NCBI RefSeq assembly: GCF_001649575.2
Contig: NC_051445.1
Span: 3,786,129 to 3,850,128, forward strand
DNA: 64,000 nucleotides
Origin: Kryptolebias marmoratus
Lineage: Eukaryota; Chordata; Actinopteri; Cyprinodontiformes; Rivulidae
Direction: 5' to 3'
This document shows positions 1 through 11,100 of this stretch, in pieces. How positions within the stretch are numbered: position 1 is the stretch's first letter; each line of letters begins with the position of its first letter. The notes below the pieces were generated by a model. It ran no database searches. It was not told the DNA's origin and saw nothing but the letters and a program-made list of their open reading frames with translations. The position numbers were made by a program, and so were the translations under genes.

Positions 1-539
1 CAAAATGGGAGAAATGAACAACAGAGCTCCATGTGTGGAGCGGAGAATGCTCATAACCAGTGAGTCAGAGGCGCCTCCTCTCTATGTTAAATAAAAGCAT
101 GTCTGTTGATTCATGGAAGGAGAAAACAAATGGGTGGCAAAAAAATAAAAACAATCAATGAGGTGAGTCTTTGAGATCCATCCTTTGGTTGCACCCATGG
201 TTTTCATTGTCTTCTCACACACACACACACTCCACATGGCCCTAAACTTATTTACAGTGACAAAGACTAAAAATGTTACCGCCTGCACAGAGAAATCTGC
301 ATGTCTCAAAACTGTCATGTCTTCAATCTCGTGCTGACAGTAATGATCCTGGGACAGCGCGATTTTAAGGCATGTAATTTAAAGAAAAAATGAGTATGAG
401 GAGAAATGTCTCACGGTGAAGAGATTGGAGGGGGGGGGGACAAAGAAAAAGACTGGAAGAGTGAGTGGGGGGTTTGCTGTGAATCATTAGCTCAATGGGA
501 GCACTGCTGTTCCAGGACTAATTGAGTATCAGCGCTCAC
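1..539. other. no gene seen
   Basis: Short CA run (about 219-231) and G-rich tract (429-439). Nothing coding is supported. Confidence 0.5.
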
Positions 540-591
540 CGTGAGCGGGCCAGAGTCGAAGCTGCTGCCGTCAGCATGAGCAGGTGGGCGG
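540..591 (-). CDS. possible small exon of an unknown minus-strand gene at the left edge
   Basis: 52 nt, GC-rich, between a branch-point-like gctaac plus acceptor (cttcatctcacag) and donor CTCACG|GTGAGC. One frame reads RPPAHADGSSFDSGPLT. No neighbouring exon could be linked. Confidence 0.28.
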
Positions 592-769
592 CTGTGAGAT
601 GAAGTTAGCAAAAAATGGAGCCGTACCGAGACCCCTGATGGTTAATGAGACGTAGCTTTGAAGGTACCAACAGATCCGCTTATACAAGATACAAAGAAGC
701 AAGGAGGTCCTGTCTAAAGCGTTCAACATCTGATTTTGTCTTTCAGACTTAATTAACAGCTTAGCTTTC

Positions 770-970
770 CTTGAAGGAATGCATATTGCCCGCAGCCTTT
801 CATGCTCAAGTTTTAAAAAAATGACATTTAAAGCCGTTTTGGTCAAACCATGTAAACGAAACGTGTGATCTGTTAGGTTTATTCTGTGGCAGCCATTTTG
901 AATTGGATCGACTCCAAAACTTAGTTTTAGAAAGTTTCATTAAAATCCATCCAGTGATTGAAGTTTTTTT
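770..970 (-). repeat. interspersed repeat R1, partial copy
   Basis: Carries the R1 end motif (gaatgcat-at-gcccgc..cctttcatg) and the internal motif that on the minus strand reads ccaattcaaaatggctgcc. Shared with the copies at 3755, 6240, 7671, 50185 and 51880. Confidence 0.6.
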
Positions 971-2579
971 GATTAGAAACTGGCTGTTTTCTGGATCATG
1001 TCTGAAATCCTGAATTCTTAAGATGCAGTGATCTGCTTTCATCACTAGAGTTTAGGAAAGTCTTAGTCTTTTGTTTTAATAAGCTTTGATAAAAATAATA
1101 CATTTTTCTTCATAAAGAAGAAGGGGACAGAACAGAGCAGATATTTTTAACCACCACTGAAGAGAAGTTCTGGATATTTGGTTGTCATGTAAGTTCCTTC
1201 AGATTGTAAACATCAAACCAGCTGAAAGGCACTTCCCTTCTACCTAATAAGTGTCTAAATACCAAATAATTATTTTTTCTCAGTTATCACTGCTGAAGAG
1301 ACATTGTAGAAGTGTTCTCTTGTTTTAAAGTATTTACAGCTGAGGTTCCATAAACTCATCCTTCATGAGGTTTTTCTATCATGTCTTGCTTTTTTAAAAA
1401 ATTTCGAACCAGCAAACATTTATTGTGGGCACAACTGATTGTTTGACTGATTCACAGCTTTCTGAAGTCACTAAAATTAGAGAAAACTGTTTAATTGACT
1501 TCAGAAGATAATTTGAGAATGGTTGTATTAAGCTGTGTGGCAGCTGGAATTAACTATGGCGATGCCAACAAAGAAATTGCTTTATTTTATTGTTTAAGAG
1601 CAAATAATTATTAATAATGCCACAATTCCTCCCTTTTACCTTTTGTAAAAAGTTACCAGACAACTTTGAGGTGTCTTAACCAATACTAGCAGTTTACAAA
1701 CAGATTAGTGGTATTTCTGCTGATTTACCTTTCAACAAAGAAAGCAAAAACATTTCCCAAATTGTCAAACCCTTAAAATTCACCTGTTTTCTTTCAGTCA
1801 AATAACTATTACAAACACTAAAAGCTTTGAATGATTGTCTTTGTTGAACATGATTTAGTTTTGACCCTGCATGAAAGAAAAGCTACAAAAATGAGCTGAG
1901 AAACTACTTTTTTATGCTTCATACAGTCTGATTCCAAAGGGAAGATAAATTAACAACTTGTGCCCCTCTTGTTGATGAAGACTTTTAAAAATAAATTAAA
2001 TAGCCTGAATTATAAGTGCTTCCAAATGATGATTCAGAGGGTGCCAGTACCACTTAAACTGCATTTGTACTCCTTATTTTTGGTGTAATGAGGTTAACTC
2101 TTTTAAAAATATTTGGTTAATTAACTAAATTATTTTATAAAAACATTTACTTGGTTTCTGATATTTTTGCATGCTTGCGCACTCGTTGAAATTATCAATT
2201 AGAGCCACCAGTAAACACAAATTAGAGTGAAAAGGACCATTAAGGACAGATAAGATGAGAAAAACTGAGCTTCTGTCTGGTGTGCTGCTATTGTGTTATT
2301 CTTTAATATGAGCATTTAAACAGGTTTATTTTGATTAGTATTATAAATATCTGTTGTTTATGAGAAGTAAAGATGATAAGTGAGAGGGGCAGGAATCCAT
2401 AAGCTGCAGCTCAGTCTTCACAGTTTTTCGAACTGCTTGTGTTACTCATCCATCTTGGACTTTGCTGTTTTGTACATTTGTTTTCTTTTGTTTTTATTAT
2501 TTGTTTTTGCAATACTGCTTTTTGTTATTTTGTTGTCAGTTTTGACAGATTATATTTCTTCAAGTTTAGCTCCTCCTGA
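971..2579. other. AT-rich non-coding stretch
   Basis: No supported gene; many poly-A/T runs. The open frame from 2380 is low-complexity Leu/Phe and is not credible on its own. Confidence 0.5.
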
Positions 2580-3195
2580 CCACCCAATGAATTCATATTT
2601 GAATCTAACATACAAAGCTCTCAACAACCAAGCTCCGTTTTATAATAAACATCTTATTGTTCCATATTTTTTCAAACTGCAGGTTTATTTGTGGTTCCTA
2701 GAGTTTCTAAAAGTAGAACAGGAGGCAGAGCTTTCAGTTCTGAGGCTCCTCTTTTGTTGAACCAACTTCTAGTTTCTGTTCAAAAAGCTGACACCCTGTC
2801 TTCTTTTAAGAATAGGCCTATTTTTTTTTTTTTGATAAATCCTATAGTTAGAAATGGCTTGGGTTTCCTGAGCTATCCCTTAGTTATGCTGCTACAGCCG
2901 TACTCTGCTGGAGGACCACCTGACCACATTTCCTCACTCGGCTGCCAATATGCTGCTCAGGATGTAGTATTGAGACAAAGTGACTGTTGACTTCCTTTAT
3001 TAAACAACTTTTACTAATTGGCATTTCATAATGTATTGTAAGTGAATGCATTGCATTCTAATAATAATAAGTGAATTGACTGCAATTGGTTTGAATCATT
3101 GAAATTAACAATTTGAACTTGTCTTTTCTTTCGTATTTTACCCTAAAAACATTTTCTTGTGAACTGGTGTTATATAAATAAACTGAACTGAAGAT
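2580..3195 (+). mobile_element. LINE 3' fragment (end of reverse-transcriptase ORF plus tail)
   Basis: Translations in two frames show LINE ORF2 C-terminal strings: LTYKALNNQAP, then VPRVSKSRTGGRAFSS and SVQKADTLSSFKNR. The frame breaks between them, so it is a dead copy. The 3' end has the fish LINE tail pattern (ggtgttatataaataaactg followed by aactgaa). Resembles L2/Maui-type elements; 5'-truncated. Confidence 0.72.
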
Positions 3196-3754
3196 ATCCG
3201 AGACAAGCACCAAATACTTTGTTATCAAGTTGCAAAAATTCTATTTTTTGTCCTTTTTAGTTTGGCTGAATTACTGCAGTGACAAGGTTTTATTATTCCT
3301 CCTCCAGAGAAGCAGATGACACATTTCTCGCCGGCATGCGAGTCACATAAACAATTAACTTGTGACCTGCGGTGTAATCAGTTCTGCTACTAACACTCAG
3401 GAGAGGCAGGATGCTGAAAGGTAGGCAGCAGAAATCACTCTCTCATTCTCACTCTTTGGTTCCAGAAGACACTGTGGGTGAAATAATGAGTTTATAGAAG
3501 CAGCTACAGTCTAACCTCTATTAAGTCAAGAGTGTGATCACGACAGAATAAATCTCACAAGTATTTTAGGATGTTGACTTCAGTGTTTCATAAGGAGCAT
3601 TATGTCAACTGTAAACTGTGAAATAATCAGTGAGTAAAACAGGCAGAAAAACTGCTATAGCTTTATATTTCAGTTTATTTGAAAAGGTTTAGTGTGTCAT
3701 AAGTAAAATCCAATGTCTTGATGCAGCTCGTGTTCGATTCGGAAGGGTCCTCGG
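3196..3754. other. no gene seen
   Basis: Moderately AT-rich; nothing supported. Confidence 0.5.
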
Positions 3755-4455
3755 GTGTCATCCTTTACTTCTCTTTATCACCTGACGACGAAGGCGGGAA
3801 TATTTGTGCCTACGTCTGTGTGTGTGTGTTCATTTGTTAGCAAAATATCTCATGAACAAGCGGTTGTACTTTCATATTACTCTCGTAAAATACTCAGATA
3901 CACATTTACTGTACAACTGATTACCTTTGAAGCTAACCCAATTTAAGATGGCTGCCGACTGACCTTAAAAAACACAAAAATGGCTACAACTCAGCCAGTT
4001 TTACAGGTACTGAGCTAAAACATGGTGTGATTGTGGCTGAGTGTTAATCCCATGACATGCTTTGAGAAATACACATTGCTGGATAGTTTTGCAAAAAAAT
4101 AATTGTGTCAATCAGTCTATCTGAGCAAAATTGCTCATGAACCACCGAACGAAAGTTAGTGAATCTAATCCTTAGATGCAAATCTACAACTGGTTAACTT
4201 TAGGAGTCAATCCAATTCAAAATGGCTGCCACAGCTAATCAACCTTAGTGAACAAAAATAAGTAATCCTGAACACTTTCTCTGTCCCAACAGATCTCACA
4301 AGATCTCCCTATATTGCATGAGATTGTGGCTATAACATGATTTACTGTAACTTTGTCCCTTCTCAGCACAGAGTGATTGTAGTCTAAAACTCTTGCATGA
4401 AAGGTGGCGGGCGATATGCATTCCTTCAATTAATTCTAGGCCTTAAATTATATTG
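3755..4455 (+). repeat. interspersed repeat R1, two partial units in tandem
   Basis: Contains two copies of the start motif (gcaaaatatctcatgaac at about 3840, gcaaaattgctcatgaacca at about 4127), two internal ttaagatggctgcc-type motifs (3945, 4215) and one end motif (ggcgggcgatatgcattcc, about 4403-4422). Confidence 0.65.
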
Positions 4456-4485
4456 GCTCATAACCTTCTCCCTCTGTTTTCTTAG

Positions 4486-4607
4486 GTCTCCCTCTTCTCA
4501 CACCGGAGCACTTCGATGAATCCAACAGCATCGTCCGCCCTCTGGATTCAGTCAGGCTGGACCCCCACACACCCACCTCACTTTATTTTGCTTCAGACCA
4601 ACCTTGA
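4486..4607 (+). CDS. possible terminal exon of an unknown plus-strand gene
   Basis: A strong acceptor (cttctccctctgttttcttag) opens a frame reading LPLLTPEHFDESNSIVRPLD then SVRLDPHTPTSLYFASDQP and TGA. It is C-rich compared with the surroundings. Another frame is also open, so coding status is uncertain. I see no convincing upstream exon in 1-4485, and the product is not recognised. It directly follows an interspersed repeat copy. Confidence 0.3.
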
Positions 4608-5554
4608 GTTTAAGGGTTCAGGATTTAGTTTTGTAACACCATTTTAGGTTCCAGACCAGGCTGGTTTGGGTTCAAATATCTGAAATGTCAGCAAAACAAT
4701 TTAATTTGTCAAAACACCTCTTTAGAGTCCATTTTCAAGTTTGTACAGCATTTTTTACTTGTTTTTTTCATTAGATAAAAGTACCTACTTAATGATTGGC
4801 TTATTGATTTAGGTGCATGGAGAAATTAATTTTTCTGAATGCTATAAATGCTACACTGCAAAACAAAGGAACATCTGTGATTAAAGATCCATGATTGGCT
4901 AATGAGCAACACCAACACTTTATCTGGGTTGACATAAAGAACACATTAAGTTTTAGGTTAATATTAATTTGACATTGTTTAATATCTTGTCGGTGAGTTG
5001 AGAAAACCCTTCAAGGTCACTTTGTGAAATTTAAATCTTCATCTGAGGTCTGTTTTAGACATAAACTCAAACTTCAAGTTTTTACATTTTTTCACCAGTC
5101 TGGAAATGCTACAGCGTGTGATTTCTACTTTCTTTAATGGAGGTCAAACCAAATCTTATTCAAGTGTCTGTTGATTTAGCAGAGCATAATGGACTTCCAT
5201 ACATGTTCTGCAATCTCTGCTTTTTACTCTCAACTATTTAGGCCATTGAGAACAACGCTCTTTGGCCTAAAGGAGGAATTTGACCTTGTTTGCCTAGCAA
5301 TTCATTTTGTTTTGCTCGGCTTTCAAAGCACGAAAAATGACTGACTATCACATAATACCATCTGTCTATTTAAACCCCCAAACCCTTAATTTTGGGTCAT
5401 TTTCTTTATTTGATCTGGAATATCTTCTCCTGCACTCCTGGAACAAGTAGAGCTGCAGTTAAATGGTCCGTTGGTTGTAATAATCTCACTAGCCCCTGGA
5501 TACTACATGCACCTTTTTTCTTTGGTATTGTCTGTTGCCATGAAGGGCAGGCGA
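4608..5554. other. AT-rich non-coding stretch
   Basis: No gene, RNA or repeat that I can support. Confidence 0.5.
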
Positions 5555-5660
5555 GCATGTAATTGTCTGTGTCTGCACGTGTGTTTGTTTGTCTGTCTGT
5601 TAACAAAATATCTCATGAACCACTGGATGGATTTGTAATGCTAGGCCTTACATTCATCCT
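5555..5660 (+). repeat. interspersed repeat R1, 5' part only
   Basis: Has the start motif (aacaaaatatctcatgaacc) followed by actggatggatttgtaatg; the internal and end motifs are absent. Confidence 0.5.
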
Positions 5661-5860
5661 TGTGCCAGTTGTGTTATTTAACTCAGAACTTTTATGGTTC
5701 TGTTTCTCCCTGGGACCTGGCAGATTGGATCTGAACAGAGCTGCTGGACGATGGTTATCAGTGTGGACTTAAAAAAAAGGACAGAACAGACCTTGTGCTG
5801 GGGATTTCCAATGAGCTCCACTGGCACAGGAATGGAGTCCAGACCAGCAGAAGGGTGAGG

Positions 5861-5882
5861 GAGGTGAGGTGAGGTGAGGTGG
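5861..5882 (+). repeat. short GAGGT tandem repeat
   Basis: About four perfect 5-base units in a G-rich setting. Confidence 0.7.
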
Positions 5883-6239
5883 GAGGAGGGTGACATGTCC
5901 TGGCGAGAACAGGTGCAGGGCGAGCAGGTTATGGCAGCACAGATGAGCCTCAGGGAAACAGACAAGCACAGGTGGGTCCTTGTCTCCGGGTGAAAGTGTC
6001 TGAACTGCTGAGTTCAGGCTTCTGCATGGCCTGACTGCTCCGGATTGAACCAGTAATACCCCCACACAGACACGCTACTGTAGCACACAGAGGGTGTCCA
6101 GCAGCAGGTCATGAGTGCCAGACATGTCAATCATACCACAAAGCTGCCAACTGACCCCGTTTATGCTGAACAGTAGCAACACAACATGCCCTAAATAAAC
6201 CAGAGAAGACGAGGCTGCTTTTTATATTATGACAGTATT

Positions 6240-6835
6240 TCTGCACCTTGGTTTCTGCTGATTGTCATCTTGTTTGTCTGTAGCAATCTAAATTTCTCCT
6301 GAACCAGGAAACAGATTGTAATGAAACTCTCAGGATGTTGTCATCAGACGTACATCTACAGCTGATTAATTTTTGTTTTCAACCCCTTTCAAGAGGATCT
6401 TCATAACTAAGTGAAATTATCTGCCCATTCATTTAACTTTCTTTTTCCTTTCCGGGTTGCAGGGGAGCTGGTTCTAATCTCCAGCGATCATTGTGTGAGA
6501 GGCAGGGTTTAAACTCAACTATTCTGACAGATATTGAGTCAAAGTTTGGTGTGGTAGTAGCAGAGAGCCATCTCTAACATATACTCAGAGCACCACAGTC
6601 AACCTAATTCAAGATGTCCGCTACAGCAGTTGAGCTTTGCCAACTAAGATTTGGTGCGGAGGTAGCTGAGAGTCAGCCTTAAAACTAAAAACACTCACTG
6701 ATCTTGTAAGATCGCATGAGATTGCATTTAACTTTATTTACAAGGTCTGACTAAATCCCTGCTCAACATGAAATGGTCGTAGTTTAAAAGTTTGGCATTA
6801 AAGGCGGCAGGCGACATGCATTCCTTCAAGGAAAA
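6240..6835 (+). repeat. interspersed repeat R1 copy
   Basis: Start motif at about 6272, internal aattcaagatg motif at 6605, end motif ggcaggcgacatgcattcct at about 6807-6826. The middle contains extra sequence (about 6400-6500) not seen in other copies. Confidence 0.6.
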
Positions 6836-7670
6836 CAAAGTAAATCTTTCCCAACTCCCCAAAGTGCTGGAGTTTGTTTAAGTGCTGTTGTGAGTGTTTT
6901 TGTCTCAAACACCTGAGCATCACTCAGTGATCATCTCAGTTACCACTCAGGGTCCTACAGAAAGCACACATCACAGAAAAATACATAATAGGAACATTTG
7001 TCTAAATCTTCAAAACATATTCACATTCCTCTTTGTGTAAACAAAATGTTTTCATGTTGTTTACGAGTCACTTTAGTGTTTAGTAATAGGTTATTTCAAT
7101 AGACAAATATATTCAATAAGACCCCCAGTTTTTGCCTTTGTTTGTTTCAATATGAGAGGACAAAAACAATCTTAAAAGACAATGTAATTCAAGTTTGAAT
7201 AATGGGTGAAAGGTGACAATTTATAAAAAGCAGAGGGGAATAAAACAATTTTATTACTTTAACCTTAACGTGTGATCTCAACTTGTGCTTTATATCCTAA
7301 AATATGTTTGGAATGAAAGGAATATATTTAACACTAACATCTGAATGCACATAAGTAAGACTTTCACATGAGGACGTCTGAGAGGTTTTCCAGCAAATCA
7401 CTGCAACATAAAGATGATTAATGTTTGACACTTTACCTGTTGGGGCTGTGTGGTGCATCAATGCCAGATGTTAACTTTCTGCTCTTTTTGGCAGCATATA
7501 TTGGATTGGGCCTCAACCTGAAAAAAAGAAAAGACTGTAAAGAAGAAATCAAAGTAAGAAGTTGCTGTTATTTCTCAAATAGGTTTGATGTACACAGCAT
7601 TAAAATCATGTTTCTGTAAGTTGTGTTGACATAGCAGTAATGAACTAATAACTTTAAAACTAGCAATGCT
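6836..7670. other. no gene seen
   Basis: AT-rich; nothing supported. Confidence 0.5.
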
Positions 7671-8100
7671 TAGGAATGCATATCACCCGCTGCCTTTCAT
7701 GTCAGAGTTTTAAACAAAGATCATCTGATGATGAGAAGGGATGAAGTTACAGCCAATTGGGTCCAAAATCATAAACTACATTTTTCACAGTCTAATGCAA
7801 TACTGTGAGACAGATGTGTTAGTCTTCAGAGTTTGTGTTGGGAGTGACTCTCAGCCACTATCACGCCAAACTTTAGCTCTGTATCTGTAAAATCACCTTC
7901 GTTATAGCCGTCTTTCTGCTTCTAAGGCCAATTAACTGTGGTGGCCATCTTGAATTGGGTTTAGGGTGGTGGAGGTGATGAATTGTAAATGCACAGCCAG
8001 TGGTTTTGTTATGAGTTTCATTCAAATCTGTTCAGTGGTTCACAAGATATTTTGCTAATACTGCAGAAAACAGCATACACAGACACAAGCACAAACTTTA
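7671..8100 (-). repeat. interspersed repeat R1 copy
   Basis: Opposite orientation to its neighbours: end motif at 7672-7700 (gaatgcatatcacccgctgc), internal motif at about 7943-7960, start motif at about 8035-8060. Confidence 0.6.
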
Positions 8101-11100
8101 TCCCCCTCATCAAAAACCCAATACGGTTAGAAGACATAAGCTCTTTTCACACATCACCTCAGCCTCCATCTTGCACTGGTCAGAAGTCAGGAGTCGATTA
8201 GGCAGCCACAGTAATGACTTTATGTCTGGTTTAACACAGACATCCAATGAGCCCTGAGAGACAACGTCCTTATTTACAATTTGATCAAATATACATCCCA
8301 TCACAGAAGATAATGATCCAGTTTGTGGTTAGATCAGGCTCAAACACAGCTCACCCAAAGACAGGTTCAAAAACCTGATAAATGGTCAATACAATCAAGA
8401 TGATGACATCATTAGACCACCTCTCACTGATCTTCTGTTCTGAAGGAGGCGGTGAACCCAGTGTTTGTGGAACGGCCACTTCAGCCTGCTGGGCTGAAGT
8501 GACACCGACAGCAAAATCCTCTGGAACGAGATCTAAGACTTTTCAAATCACTGCTGAGCCGTGATTCAGTGAAACAAATGACAATGTCTGAACTAACAGT
8601 CAAAAATAAACTGTTTCTCAGACTCTTGGCCCTCAGTAGCCAGAAGGTTTTTTTTGAATTTTTTTTTTTATCCTCTCTGGCTCAAGTCTGTCTTATTTGA
8701 TCAGTTAGGAAGGATTTTATGTGAAACACTGAGCCATGTGATGTCCCCGGCAGCCAAGAGTCTGTAAGAAAACTATAATTTATCCTCTCAGTCACCTGAG
8801 TACAAGAGATTCTTTCATGCTTCTAAAAACCAGTAAAGGCATATCAGATTGAAAAATGTAATCGGTTTCGATGAAGCCATTTTCAGGGAAAAGAAGTTTG
8901 TGTTTGGCTTTAGGGTTGGGGTTAGGGGGCGTCTCGTCTGTGTGTGCGTGCTGGAGCTCCACGTGTTTCTTCTTTTGTGTTTATGGGACATTTAAAAGCC
9001 TCCAAATGTGCTGTGGTTTGCGGCCCACAAGTCCTCCCCGAACCCTCGGGCTGGCTGCCAGCACAGGCGTACAGTTAAAATGAAACGCAGCGCAGGGGGG
9101 GTTTAGAGTTTTAGCAGGAGAGAGAGAGGTTTGAGATGCTGTCTTGGAGAAAGTACCAAACATTTTCATCTGGCTGGTTAAGGTATTAAAGGTATGTGGA
9201 CGGCAGCTTAGTTCTGGGTAAATATTTCTATAGCATCAGTAATATGTTTTAAAGCTTTTAAATTCTGTCTCCACTTACTTAGGCAATTAAAGAAAATTGA
9301 AAGGAATCTAAATGCTTAATAGTAGACCACGGGATCTTTCACTTTACTGTCTGTGTACATCTTCAAGCTTTAATGAACCCTTTTAAATCAGTAGATAATG
9401 AATAGCAATTACTGTTGCACACATCTTGTTGCTATCTATTATGGTTCAAATTTTACTTAATTAAAACCTTAGTTTGTTCTTCTGGCACAGAGTTACAAAA
9501 GAGACATCACATTTTCAAAGGTTACCCCTACCCTCAAATTTCAAGTGTCCTTTAAAAATCACACAGGGTACAAAACAGGACACCCCTTCAAGAAACCAAT
9601 ACATCATCGCTTGTCTCAATTACTTTCATGTAATCAGATTTAATTAAGGGTACCAATGCAGAAGCATTGATGCGCTCTTATTATTCTATTAAAGTTTTTG
9701 TTCTGTGTTTTGTTGCAGAGATTTGAAATAAAGCAGGCAAATGGCTCAGTTGGGAAGGGAATACTCTGACTTTTGGTTGTGGCATGTCACACAACGTAGG
9801 GAAATTTCACAAAAAACTGCATAAAAAATTATGTGATCAGTGGGATTTTGGCAAAAAACATGAGAAAACCCAGCACTCTTTGAAGCTTTATAGATCGGAC
9901 TTACTTCAGAAACATCATTAAAAGTTTAAACGTCACAGAAAGTTGGACTTTACAATACAATATCTTTTACAGTTTTTACACAATTGCATTTCAAGTTTTA
10001 TGATTACTAATATTTTATTTTATGGAAATAAATGAACTGATGTCCCACAAGCCTTTGAGCAGCTTTTGCAAACAAACTGTTTATTCCCACAACTCTGTTT
10101 GGTGGATGTAGGAGCTATACGTCAAAATGTAGGCAAAATTATTTCTGGAAGTCGAGCTTTATTATTATTAATATTTTTATTATTTTTTTTAAACTTCTTA
10201 TATCTTCTAAATCAAACACTGTAGAAACATTGAGAAAAAAACAAGGATAATGAAGATCTGACAATGTTTGCACAGTGGTTGTTTGAAGCTTACTTTTCAG
10301 TATCTGTCTGCCTCTTATTACTTTAGCAGTCAGGAAGTGACAGACACAGTCACATGGTTACCACGGTAACTGTATAGAAGCACAAGTAGCAGCTTTAACA
10401 TTTCTTTAAGGAATAGTAGAATCAACAGAAGGATGTTGCCACAAGCATCTTTATTGACCCGTTATCAATAATCTACTTTATTGCTAAAAGCTCTTCTAGC
10501 ATTTTTTGAAATTAATATCATTAAGCTTTAACTCTTTTGTTGCAAACTGACAAAAAAATTAAATTTTAAGCATCATATGTCTGTTGTAAAATAAAAGAAT
10601 GATAGTGAAATCAAACAATCTTTTACTAAATCTCATATTTAAAACATACTAACTAGATAATCCAGCAGCAGAAAAAACTCCTGAGTTCTTTAAATGATTT
10701 AACAGAACTTTGCACTTGAATCACACTACAAGGAAAATGTGTACATGAATTCATAGCAGCTCTTTCCTTCACAGCAGGAGAAATGGGGAGATTTTTACTT
10801 TAGAAGCTGTTGACAGTGATGAATGAGAGAATCTAAGTGGGGGCCTTGGAAAAAGCCATGAAATGCTGAGGCAGGGCCGGAGCACGACTTCAGGTACGGA
10901 ACAAGGAGCACAACACGTGTTCTGAAACCAGAATCAGTGTTCTCCAAACATCTGCCCGTTTTTATAGAGAGGAGGAATATAAAAACAGAGCTCGCTGGCA
11001 ACCTGTCAGTGTCTGATTGTTTCACAGCCAATGACACGGTGAGAGCCTCTCTCCGGCCCTTCCAAGTCTTTTCAGGCAGAGACATAATGAATTGTGATGC

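Noticed and set aside
2380..2760. 126-codon plus-strand frame as a gene
   Set aside because: The first half is low-complexity Leu/Phe and the second half is a shifted LINE fragment.
8905..8932. Telomere-like tttagggttggggttagggg string
   Set aside because: Only two or three imperfect units; too short to call an interstitial telomeric array.
10795..11085. 96-codon minus-strand frame starting with ATG
   Set aside because: No family resemblance, no supporting splice sites or polyadenylation context; kept only as an island of different composition.
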